Below are positions 56,127 through 64,000 of a stretch of DNA of 64,000 nucleotides, one piece after another. Position 1 is the first letter of the stretch. Every line of letters starts with the position of its first letter. The translations under genes and the position numbers were made by a program. Source of the stretch: Spirometra erinaceieuropaei (taxonomy: Eukaryota > Platyhelminthes > Cestoda > Diphyllobothriidea > Diphyllobothriidae); contig CACRXP010000189.1 of the NCBI GenBank assembly GCA_902702965.1, positions 389,885-453,884 on the forward strand. Reading direction: 5' to 3'. Under the pieces are notes generated by a model that was not told the DNA's origin, made no database searches, and saw nothing but the letters and a program-made list of their open reading frames with translations.

Positions 56127-56500
56127 TTATCCCGGGAAAACATTGCTTCATGTCTTAGTATTGTTAATGAGAAGGATAATGCACAAGTATTCTTACAGAA
56201 ATAAGTACGTTAGGCGTACGCGTTCGACCACACAAACCGTTCAGAGATATCGAGGAAGCGGAGCGTTTGTGATCTAACTGAGGCAAAGTAAACCTAAACG
56301 CATCCGGCGATCCTTGAAGTACTACCTTGAAGGGTAACTACGAACATAGCCCAAAACGGTTCAGCCACTCTTCTGGAAGAAATAAGTCACGGCGTACCGA
56401 CTCGACGACAGAAGGCAATACAAGTACATCTGGTTAACTAGGAAATCAGGGTGAGACAAAGCGATCATGCCAAGTAATTTATCATTTAGGATTTCGAAAC
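56120..56500. repeat. Repeat block G, copy 1
   Basis: Contains AAACCGTTCAGAGATATCGA, GGAAGCGGAGCGTTTGTGA, CGGCGATCCTT and later GAAATAAGTCACGGCGTACC with GGAAATCAGGGTGAGACAAAG. All recur in the same order at about 56,960-57,330. Confidence 0.7.
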
Positions 56501-56504
56501 TGGA

Positions 56505-56965
56505 AGCTGTGGTCCTATAAATTCAAATAGATTTTATGGAAAGCACACACAAAACCACATTATTTTATTTTTATTTGGTAAAAAATCACGTCATCACCAC
56601 ATTTTGTACTCGAAGAAAGAGTGCCTTTTGCTTTTAACAAATTCCTTGTTGTGCGATTTGTTAAGACCGTGCAATGTCCATTCATACCGCATCGTACCTG
56701 TCTGTTTACCAATGCTCCAAATGAGAAGTACAACATACTCCGCATCCTTTTAAATGTTTTATGAACTCACTATGGTATCTTCTTAAAGGCACAGAGGAAT
56801 GTGTGATTTCCCCTACGCGGAAAGCATGCATCATGTGGACTGAAATCGCTAAACGCTAATGCAACGGCTGACCAGGCTCAAAATGGTTTGAGAATGGGAA
56901 AACTTCTCCAAAACTCAAATATACCGGGTTTTATTATTCTTTATGAGGGGGAATATGAATAGATG
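56505..56965. mobile_element. Long-TIR MITE, central part
   Basis: AAATTCAAATAGATTTTATGG, AAATCACGTCATCACCAC, TTGTTAAGACCGTGCAATGT, ACAACATACTCCGCATCC and TACGCGGAAAGCATGCATC align with 6,650-7,000 of the reference. Both ends are missing. It is sandwiched between the two copies of block G. Confidence 0.7.
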
Positions 56966-57370
56966 TTCTTAAAGAAATAAATAAGCCAGGCGTGCACGTC
57001 CGACAACAGAAACCGTTCAGAGATATCGAAGAAGCTGAGTGTTTGTGTTCTAACTGAGATAAAGTAAACCAAAACGCAGACGGCGATCCTTAAAGCACGC
57101 ATGCTATGGGGATTACAGACAGGGTACAAAGTGGTTTAACTACTGTTTCGAAAGAAATAAGTTAGAATAAGGCAAAGGTGACAATTCAATTTATTCAAAT
57201 TTATTCCGGGAAAACACTGCTTCAATCTACAGAAATAAGTTAGTCACGGCGTATGTAGTCGACAAGGAAAGGCAACGTAAGTACATTGGGTTGAGCAGGA
57301 AAGTAAGGTAAGACAAAGAAATTACGGGGAGGGGGAGCGAGAAAATCATTCCAAATAATTCATCAACAAA
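56960..57370. repeat. Repeat block G, copy 2
   Basis: Same landmarks as copy 1, with AAACCGTTCAGAGATATCGA at about 57,020 and a second segment at 57,180-57,330 (CAAATTTATTCCGGGAAAAC, GAAATAAGTTAGTCACGGCG). Confidence 0.7.
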
Positions 57371-57699
57371 AAAGTCGTACTGGAACAACTCGATGCGTGC
57401 GGCCACATCAAAGTGCTAGGTAACACATACAAAGAAACCTCCTGTAGCTATGAATTAACAAACAAAACAAGGTCTTCTAAAACAGATATAATAGCAACCC
57501 ATGCGTACTAAAGCTCGTGGAGTTACACAGCCTATCCTTGCTGTCCTTAATTACAAAAAGGTTTTAAAACCTAATGCCACGTCCTCTTCTAGTATAACAT
57601 ATGAGGACGTGATTCGCCAACAAATAAATACAAGAATGAATATCCAATTAGACACGGAAAAAATGGATCCACCCTTAACACACGCGTCATGGCACTAAA

Positions 57700-57885
57700 T
57701 TCAGGGGAGGCACCTCCTAGTTACAACCCTTACCTTAGTCCTAACCATAAAATCAACCCCCATTACCCTGATTCTTGCCCCAAACCCTAGATATGTACCT
57801 CCACACCTAACTCTGACTCCCTTGGAAATTAAAAACAGTCACCTGTACTAGGAGGAGTATATATTCCCGTGTCCTGTCAAACATT
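57700..57885. repeat. Telomere-like tract with inverted flanks
   Basis: CACCTCCTAGTTACAACCC on the left and, inverted, ACTCCTCCTAGTACAG on the right enclose degenerate CCTAACC and CCCTAG words. The right flank GGAGTATATATTCCCGTGTC recurs near 28.41 kb. Confidence 0.55.
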
Positions 57886-57894
57886 AATGTACCT

Positions 57895-58085
57895 GTGTTC
57901 TTTATACTATATTTGAATTTACAGAGGCATCGTAAATCAATGCAAAACAACATGCAACTTAAGTAATTGTCATTCGTACGCGGTCAGAAAGAACTTCGTT
58001 CAAAAACCGATACCCTTGTGTGACTGAAATATCTCGGGATTATGTCGGATGTCAATCAACCCTGCAGACTCATCTAATCGATGGT
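57895..58085. mobile_element. Long-TIR MITE, right-half fragment
   Basis: TATATTTGAATTTACAGAGG, CATCGTAAATCAATGCAAAAC, ATGCAACTTAAGTAATTGTC and CGTTCAAAAACCGATACCC match the right half. The terminal bases are missing. Confidence 0.65.
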
Positions 58086-58329
58086 ACATTAAACGGTTAT
58101 TGCTCAAATTTTATTAGATATGCCCCTCTATCCTAAATGGCCTCTATTTCAGGGCGTCCCTCAGCGAGGTCGAACAACCGACAAGTGAAAATGAGGTCTG
58201 CGGTTAGAGATGGCGTACAAACGTATCCTACAAGCTTGCATGCAATTGCGTTTGCGAAAATACTGATTAATTGCCCCAAAACAGCTCATTTTATGACTAC
58301 TACATCTTTGCGCGCTCTAAATGCCAGTT

Positions 58330-58480
58330 TGACGGTCACGAACAACAACGTCCACCGTGTACCCCACAGCGTGATGAGTGCAGGAGGGGGACCTGCGATG
58401 TATCTACCTCACCCCCCCCCTTCCAACACACACCAGGGCCAAGCAGCGGGACAGAGCCAGGACGACCTTGGGTGAGTCGG
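58330..58480 (-). repeat. R1 repeat family copy
   Basis: Plus-strand view: CAACGTCCACCGTGTACCCC and ACAGCGTGATGAGTGCAGGA, inverse of the R1 second half. Degraded. Confidence 0.55.
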
Positions 58481-58499
58481 TGAGTGACCTTGAGTGCAA

Positions 58500-60080
58500 T
58501 TGTTGAAAAAGCCAACTAGCCCATTTGCGCGTACCACATACGGCACGATACCCGCCCCAGCTGTTCCAGGCATTTGTAAGGACGGCTGCGAACGCAAATG
58601 AGCGAACAATTCAAAGACACGATATTGAGAAGGGGTGTGGCGGTCAAGGATGCGAGATCAACTTAAACCACGCACAATAAGTTCGTTTCGTCTAGTGTCA
58701 GGGAGCTGTTAGGACTAGTTTATTCTATACACAGGGCAGGTTGCCGTAAGTTGGCTGTTTGCTTGAAACAGAGATAAGCGTCCGTTCACGGAGACCGTCA
58801 GTCGCGGTGTGTTGATTACGCGGGAGTGAGTGTCTGGGTCAGCAGAAGGGGGTGACTGGCGGAGTGTTGGTCGTGTGATTGGACAAATTAGGGGAGGAAT
58901 AGGGGGGCGCGTGCTCACAAGGCCTCACAGCTAGCCAGAGCGTTCGACGCGCGTGAGGTGTAGAAGGTTTGTTGCAGTCTCACTCTCATCCCAATCGACA
59001 GGAAACTTCCCCGTCTGAGACTCTTAGTCCGTAGTGGTGGAGTCAGGTGCGCCAGATTTATTATAATGGGGAGAGGGCTGATGAGTTGTGAGGATGAATT
59101 ACGCAATGTCGGCCTCACTTGCACCTACCTCTATCGCGGTCTAAATAGCCTTTACCACAAGCCGACCTACAGTAGGTCCGAGCAACATATGGTCGCGACA
59201 ACGCAAGCAAGGAATTATCTGGCCAAAAGGAAAAACATACTATAAATAAGTAAAAGTGTCGGTTAGGCAAATATCATTTATTAAAATGTACAGCAGTTTG
59301 TGGGGTTGGGTATCGCATCCGGTTTTGTCTGCTTCCGACTGTCTGGTCTGGGTGTTTATTTTTTATAGCCGTCACCCTTTTGCGCGCAAAAATCTATGAG
59401 ACAAAAGTAACCAATAAGGAGTCGGACAAAAAAACTAATCTGGTACGTACGGGCAGGGAGTAGTCGGATTAGAACCAATTTGAAAGAGCAAATGAGACGG
59501 CGCGTTAGAATGACAAATGGGTAAAATTCAGTTTTTTCCTCACAACGTCAAAAAGTAGCCGTTTCGTCTTACTGTCGTGCGTAATCGCTTCAGTAAACTG
59601 AGGTAGAGGTGTGCCACTGGGAAGCTTCCTCGATATTCAGTCCAGCTTATTTAAGAAAAATGTAGTTGTTACGCCTTTGAGCACCCTATTTGTTGCAATG
59701 AAGGGAAGTATATCACTGACAACAAACAATAGGTGCAGTAAAAACTTCGCATTCTACGCAGTCTGTTTTATATTTCTCGCACGCAATTGCATCCAGTGTG
59801 TCCCGTTTCCGACGAAAAAAATAAACAACAGATTTCTCAGTCTGGGTTAGACTTAGCCTTCTGTGAGTATCGCCTTCGCATTTGTTTTCGTCTACGTCTC
59901 CGTACAAAGGGAAAGGAAAATAACAATAATCCCGGCGACCATGTGGCTCGAATAAAAAGCCCTCCACAAGACTAGAGCGTGAATCCGACCACATTTATGC
60001 AGACTTGTGCAGTAGCTACCACAGTCTCACCTCACGCACAGATCTGTCTCCAGTGGCAAGACACTGCCAGGAAGGTCGTT
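58500..60080. other. No recognised gene
   Basis: Short frames only (up to 93 codons at 59,713-59,994 minus), without motifs. Confidence 0.4.
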
Positions 60081-60088
60081 AATTTCAA

Positions 60089-60229
<141 letters not shown>

Positions 60230-60239
60230 CGTACTCCAC

Positions 60240-61295
60240 AACAGGGTGGGTGCAGAGACAGCGAACTGCGCATATATTACTTCATGGCGATAGGGTACTT
60301 GGGAAGCATCTACTGCACTCGCTCCCCCCTCACCGGGCCCCGTTGTCATGCCGGAGTCAAGATACCGGAGGCGGGAGAGGGCGCAGGTGATTGGCACGAC
60401 GTAAACCTACATCCGAACGCTCTACCACACTCGTAAGACAAACTGCTAGTTCACGCACAGGGTACTATATTTCCACAGCTGCTTTAGGGTTCAAAAGAGG
60501 TCACATTGAAAGGAATCCACTGCAGTAGGATGTGGTGGTACGTTTTGGTGCGGGTTTCGTCCCGTCACCACTCGCAGCCTCTCCCACCTTTGTTCTTCTT
60601 GACTTGTTCATGACACCGGGCACAGGTGGGGGCAGGGGACAGTGCGGTACGCAAATCTCCTGTCACTTCAAAATAACTCACCCGCAACTCCTCGTGCCTG
60701 ATCTCACGTCTGTTTTGAAGCACACGGTGGGCAGGGTTGAAATCGACGGCCGAACTCTCGTCGATGGGACTGGATGCAGTGAAGGACGCAGCATGAAGGA
60801 CTGAGGCTAGGCGTGACACCACGTTTCCCATGTGCGGCAGTAGTTATGGGGCTTGCGCGGACGCAACATGGCCCTACAAAATGTGCAGTGAGCCAAAGTA
60901 ATACACGTTTTCGTCCTTCGCATCCAAAGAACAGCCCACATTGGGGATCGGATGCACAGAATGTCTTTCAAACGCGCCTCCCCTTACCACTGTCAATATA
61001 TCTTTTCGCAATCGACAGGACAACGAGCCTGCGGTTGAGCGGTTAGGACTTTGAACTTCTAACCAGCAGGTCGCGAGTTCGAGCCTTGGGGGTTGCACAC
61101 CTCCGATTCCGGCATGGCTGTTTTATGATGACCATTAAGCCGGGAATAGTCTTCCCGATCTCCATTGCCTTTGTCGGTAACGTTATTCTAAACCCTTTTT
61201 GAATATTAATTGACGAACAAAGCGCTATTGAAAAAGATTTGGTTAAAGTACGCGACAACCGTTGTCTAATTGCCAGAAACAACTGAATATAGATT
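60240..61295. repeat. Tandem duplication H, copy 1
   Basis: Shares almost identical sequence with 62,207-63,143: GGGTGGGTGCAGAGACAGCG, CATGCCGGAGTCAAGA, GACACCGGGCACAGGTGGGG, GCACACGGTGGGCAGGGTTG and CGACAGGACAACGAGCCTGC. It contains an inverted R1 pair (60,243-60,370 minus and 60,600-60,760 plus) and a SINE S1 at its right. A 20-odd base segment (GTGCGGGTTTCGTCCCGTCA) is present only in this copy. The PLE at 61,296 interrupts its right end. Confidence 0.88.
61025..61200 (+). mobile_element. tRNA-derived SINE, family S1 (in duplication H)
   Basis: The head GCCTGCGGTTGAGCGGTTAG with a downstream CAGGTCGCGAGTTCGAGCC B box, then CGATTCCGGCATGGCTG and the body ATTAAGCCGGGAATAGTC and tail CCTTTGTCGGTAACGTTATT. 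Confidence 0.8.
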
Positions 61296-61329
61296 AGAGA
61301 TGCGAAAGTTCCTATAGCAGTAATCGGAA

Positions 61330-61400
61330 GACGAGGTGGCGAGCATACGTAGCTTTCGATAAATTATCGTCTGGCCAGTAGAGTTATATAGGAACGGGGT
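61330..61400 (-). ncRNA. Hammerhead-like segment, left arm
   Basis: Minus strand: TTCCTATATAACTCTACTGG, then CCAGACGATAATTTATCGAAA and GCTACG. GACGA, a small hairpin GATAA/TTATC and GAAAGCT resemble a shortened hammerhead core, but the first core bases differ (CAGACGA). Probably inactive or a reduced variant. Confidence 0.35.
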
Positions 61401-61514
61401 AGAAGTAAAACATGTTAGCGATAAGAGAAATCGTAAACGTTCGCCTTAAAACACAGGCTGGGTGTGGGAATGTGGGGGAGAGGTAAGAGGCGAGTGAACT
61501 CCTAAGGAGACGCC

Positions 61515-62057
61515 TTGATCAAGCTGTCTCGCGAACCTTCCCAACAGCAAGTGTTCAAATATAACCCTATTTTACGCGGAGAAGGTAAGGATAAGTTGCC
61601 ACCGCGGACCACCTCAATATGCATGTATTCCTTCATTCGCTCCTGTGGGGCAGGTTATATTGGTCGCACGAGTCGGCGCTTATCCAAGAGAATACGGAAA
61701 CACCTCCCGCCATGGCTGGGAAAAGGCGAAACGAAGAGCATAAGCAGCGTCATTCTCGCGCATGTTGATGATTCCGGACATCGTGTGGACCCCAGCGACG
61801 CTTTTCATGTGATTCACAAGGTCCCATCAAGTTACCCTAAGCTACTAGGTCAGCGGAAGCGGCCGCCATTAGGTTACGAAAGCCAATCCTATGCGCACAG
61901 AAGAACCACGTTTAGGCTGCGCGCCTACAGTGGTCGAAGGTCGACTAACGCTGCAACCCTCCCCGCGCACTTCCGCTCTCACCCCGACCCTGACAGTGAC
62001 TGCTATTACCCCCCTCCCCCTCCTCCCCCACATTCTCACATCCCGCCTGTGTTTTAA
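61515..62057 (+). pseudogene. PLE GIY-YIG endonuclease fragment
   Basis: A 180-codon frame. Residues about 17-33 are the linker (KYNPILRGEGKDKLPPR). About 37-60 is the core MYSFIRSCGAGYIGRTSRRL, followed by IRKHLPPWLGKGE, then ILAHVDDSGHRVDPSDAFHV. The remainder includes a proline-rich tail that runs into the terminal repeat. The catalytic glutamate region is not clearly kept and no reverse transcriptase is present. The frame is open, but the element is 5'-truncated. Same subgroup as the 5-kb copies. Confidence 0.82.
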
Positions 62058-62104
62058 GGAGAACTTTTATCGATATCTCTTATCGCTAAAATGTTTTACT
62101 TCTA

Positions 62105-62165
62105 CCCCGTTCCTATATAACTGTACTGGCCCGACGAGAATTTATCGAAAGCTGCGTATGCTCTC
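62105..62165 (+). ncRNA. Hammerhead-like segment, right arm
   Basis: TTCCTATATAACTGTACTGG, CCCGACGAGAATTTATCGAAA and GCTGCGTATGC. Same organisation as the left arm and as 44.36 kb, with core changes that make activity doubtful. Confidence 0.35.
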
Positions 62166-62969
62166 CACCTCTTTTTCTGGATATAGATTGTTATGAATCG
62201 TAGAGGAACTGGGTGGGTGCAGAGACAGCGAACTGCGCATATATTACTTCATGGCGATAGGGTACTTGGGAAGCATCTACTGCACTCGCTCCCCCCTCAC
62301 CGGGTCCCGTTGTCATGCCGGAGTCAAGAAACCGGAGGCGGGAGAAGGTGCAGGTGATTGGCACGAAGTAAACCTGCATCCGAACGCTCTACCACACTCG
62401 TAAGACAAACTACTAGTTCACGCACCGGGTGCTATATTTCCACAGATGCGTTCGAGCTCCTCAGAGGTCACATTGAGAGGGACCCACTGCAGTAGGATGT
62501 GGTGGTGCGCTTTGGTGCCCACAGCCTCTCCCACCTTTGTTCTTCTTGACTTGTTCATGACACCGGGCACAGGTGGGGGCAGGGGACAGTGCGGTACGCA
62601 AATCTCCTGTCACTTCAAAATAACTCACCCGCAACTCGTAGTGCCTGCTCTCACCTTGGTTTGAAGCACACGGTGGGCAGGGTTGAAACTGACGGCCGAA
62701 CTCTCGTCGATGGGACTGGATGCAGTGAGGGACGCGGCATGAAGGACTGAGGCTAGGCGTGACACCACGTTTCCTATGTGCGGCAGTAGTTATGGGGCTT
62801 GCGCGGACGCAACATGGCCCTACAAAAATGTGCAGTGAGCCAAAGTAATACCCGTTTTCGTCCTTCGCATCTACAGAACAGGCCACTGTGGGGATCGGAT
62901 GCACCGAATGTCTTTCAAGCACGCCATCTCTTACCATAGTCAATATATCTTGTCGCAATCGACAGGACA

Positions 62970-63138
62970 ACGAGCCTGCGGTTGAGCGGTTAGGACTTTG
63001 AACTTCTAACCAGCAGGTTGCGAGTTCGAGCCTTAGGGATTGCTCACTTCCGGTTCGGGTATGATTAGTTGATGATGACCGTCAAGCCGGAAATGGTCAT
63101 TCCGATCTCTCCCTCTGGTCGGTAAAGGTATTCTAAAT
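62970..63138 (+). mobile_element. tRNA-derived SINE, family S1 (in duplication H, copy 2)
   Basis: Near-identical partner of 61,025-61,200: GCCTGCGGTTGAGCGGTTAG, CAGGTTGCGAGTTCGAGCC, GTCAAGCCGGAAATGGTCAT and a tail TCGGTAAAGGTATTCTAAA. Confidence 0.8.
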
Positions 63139-63146
63139 CCTTTTTG

Positions 63147-63547
63147 GGCTAGATCGCAGTTGGTAGCTAGGAATGGGGAAGCGGACGGCGACCTTAGCTA
63201 TAATCCTAACCTTAACATTAAACGTTAACCGTTAACCCAAACGGCAACCCTAACCCCATTCCTAACCGAAATCGTAAACGTAACCGTAGCCCTTAGGCAT
63301 AGCCCTTACCTTAAAACCTGACCGTAGTACGGAAACCTAATAGTAAACTCAATCCCAAACCTAAGCCTAAAGGGCATAAACCTAACCCCGAAATCGGATA
63401 CCATTAACCGGCACCCTAATCTTAACCTCAAACGTAAAACGGAAGCCAAATGGGTCAGATGTGATTATGAAGCCCCACAAAAAGCCCCAGTAAACAAACC
63501 CCAAGACACCTGTAATACGAAGCCTGGCTTCCAACTGCGATCTGGCC
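63147..63547. mobile_element. MITE with 17-bp TIRs and 8-bp target duplication, telomere-like core
   Basis: Left TIR GGCTAGATCGCAGTTGG (63,147-63,163) and right TIR, inverted, GGCCAGATCGCAGTTGG (63,547-63,531) match at 16 of 17 bases. Both sides carry CCTTTTTG (63,139-63,146 and 63,548-63,555). The paralogous site in copy 1 (ATTCTAAACCCTTTTTGAAT, about 61,186-61,205) is empty. Eight-base duplications are typical of the hAT superfamily. The interior is a degenerate CCCTAA-like tract (ACCCTAACCCCATTCCTAAC) with no coding frame. Confidence 0.85.
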
Positions 63548-63650
63548 CCTTTTTGAATTTTAATTGACGAACAAAAGTTTCGTTAACACATGCGACAACT
63601 GTTGTCTGATTGCCAGAAACCACTGAAAATAGATTGTTATGAATCCTGGA

Positions 63651-64000
63651 ATAACCTAATGAAACAACTTTAAAAAATGTTATAGTCATAGCAGCGACAC
63701 AGAAACGAAATCCAGCCAGTCTGTCTTGTCTCAATCTCAAGCCGTACGAATCCCCCCCCCGGCTCGTAGCTAGTAGTCTTGGCGACTTGGATTCAATCCA
63801 GTCGTTCCGCCATTGGAGTCATGGGTATGCCGCTCCCCCTCCCCGGCTGAGGTGGAGAGTGCTGAGTCATATGGAGAAGCTGCTCCCCGATTTGACCAAA
63901 TTTCAGGACGGAATAGGGTCACACTTGTCTTGCCTTGGGCTCCGGTCTGCGTTTCTCGCAGTCGATCACATAGCAACGAGAAATTAGCAACACGAGGTAT
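63651..64000. other. No recognised feature
   Basis: Two frames of 66-68 codons overlap on opposite strands (63,770-63,987), without motifs. A run of nine C lies at about 63,752-63,760. Confidence 0.4.

Larger units (their letters stand above)
61296..62180 (+). mobile_element. Penelope-like element with inverted terminal repeats
   Basis: An 885-bp insertion bounded by ATATAGATT at 61,287-61,295 and 62,181-62,189, a 9-bp target duplication. The paralogous place in copy 2 (CTGAAAATAGATTGTTATGAATC, about 63,626-63,648) is uninterrupted. The left arm (about 61,313-61,480) and right arm (about 62,012-62,176) are inverted: GCGATAAGAGAAATCG pairs with CGATATCTCTTATCGC and TTAAAACACAGGC with GCCTGTGTTTTAA. 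Between them is the endonuclease frame. Each arm has a TATATAA word and a short hammerhead-like segment. Confidence 0.88.
62207..63650. repeat. Tandem duplication H, copy 2, split by a MITE
   Basis: Matches copy 1 to 63,146 and again from 63,548 to about 63,650 (TTTTGAATTTTAATTGACGA, GACAACTGTTGTCTGATTGC). The interruption is the 401-bp MITE. It includes an inverted R1 pair (62,210-62,340 minus, 62,555-62,715 plus). The 169-codon minus frame at 62,461-62,970 is a repeat artefact. Confidence 0.88.

Noticed and set aside
62461..62970. 169-codon minus-strand frame
   Set aside because: Lies in duplication H across an R1 copy; the other copy of the duplication does not keep the same frame.

Overview
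The window looks like intergenic, transposon-dominated DNA from a eukaryote. There is no operon structure, no dense gene tiling and no rRNA. It has two assembly gaps (27,074-27,118 and 37,873-38,198), long GAT microsatellites, degenerate CCCTAA/TTAGGG tracts, tRNA-derived SINEs, Penelope-like elements (PLEs) with GIY-YIG endonuclease domains, mariner relics and MITEs. This mix fits a repeat-rich metazoan. A flatworm, perhaps a large-genome tapeworm, is my best guess, but that is an inference and not proven by any marker gene here.

Only one locus looks like a complete single-exon gene: a 66-codon secreted peptide at 53,405-53,605. It has a TATA box, an initiator-like site 30 bases downstream, a signal peptide, a stop codon and a nearby AATAAA. 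Most other open frames are decayed transposon proteins or shadows of repeats.

Layout: 1-370 is the right half of a long-TIR MITE. 1,672-6,405 is a diverged tandem duplication (unit about 1.74 kb) carrying mariner transposase relics; its second copy is split by an inverted PLE pair with a 12-bp target duplication. 6,408-7,401 is an intact Tc1-like MITE bounded by TA. 7.7-9.5 kb holds two fold-back elements with outward-facing tRNA-like arms. 9.9-17 kb is mostly unrecognised. A PLE endonuclease relic lies at 17.0 kb. Two copies of a 1.3-1.6 kb repeat lie at 18.07-19.63 and 29.27-30.54 kb. SINEs cluster at 23, 27 and 32-33 kb. A PLE tail with a well-preserved hammerhead ribozyme motif is at 34.8-35.7 kb. 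Two large palindromes made of inverted PLE-type terminal repeats lie at 40.2-41.15 and 41.93-43.15 kb. A duplicated block with telomere-like tracts spans 47.3-49.7 kb. A near-perfect 95-bp-arm inverted repeat is at 55.88-56.13 kb. A tandem duplication at 60.24-63.65 kb is split by a PLE in copy 1 and by a MITE with 8-bp target duplication in copy 2.

The recurring theme is inverted pairing: PLE tails, tRNA-like SINEs, an unclassified high-copy repeat and MITEs all occur as head-to-head or tail-to-tail pairs. Because several repeats are duplicated inside the window, uninterrupted paralogous copies serve as empty sites and define the ends of three mobile elements precisely. All of this was read by eye: boundaries of old repeats are approximate (about 10-30 bases), and family assignments rest on motif recognition, not database searches.
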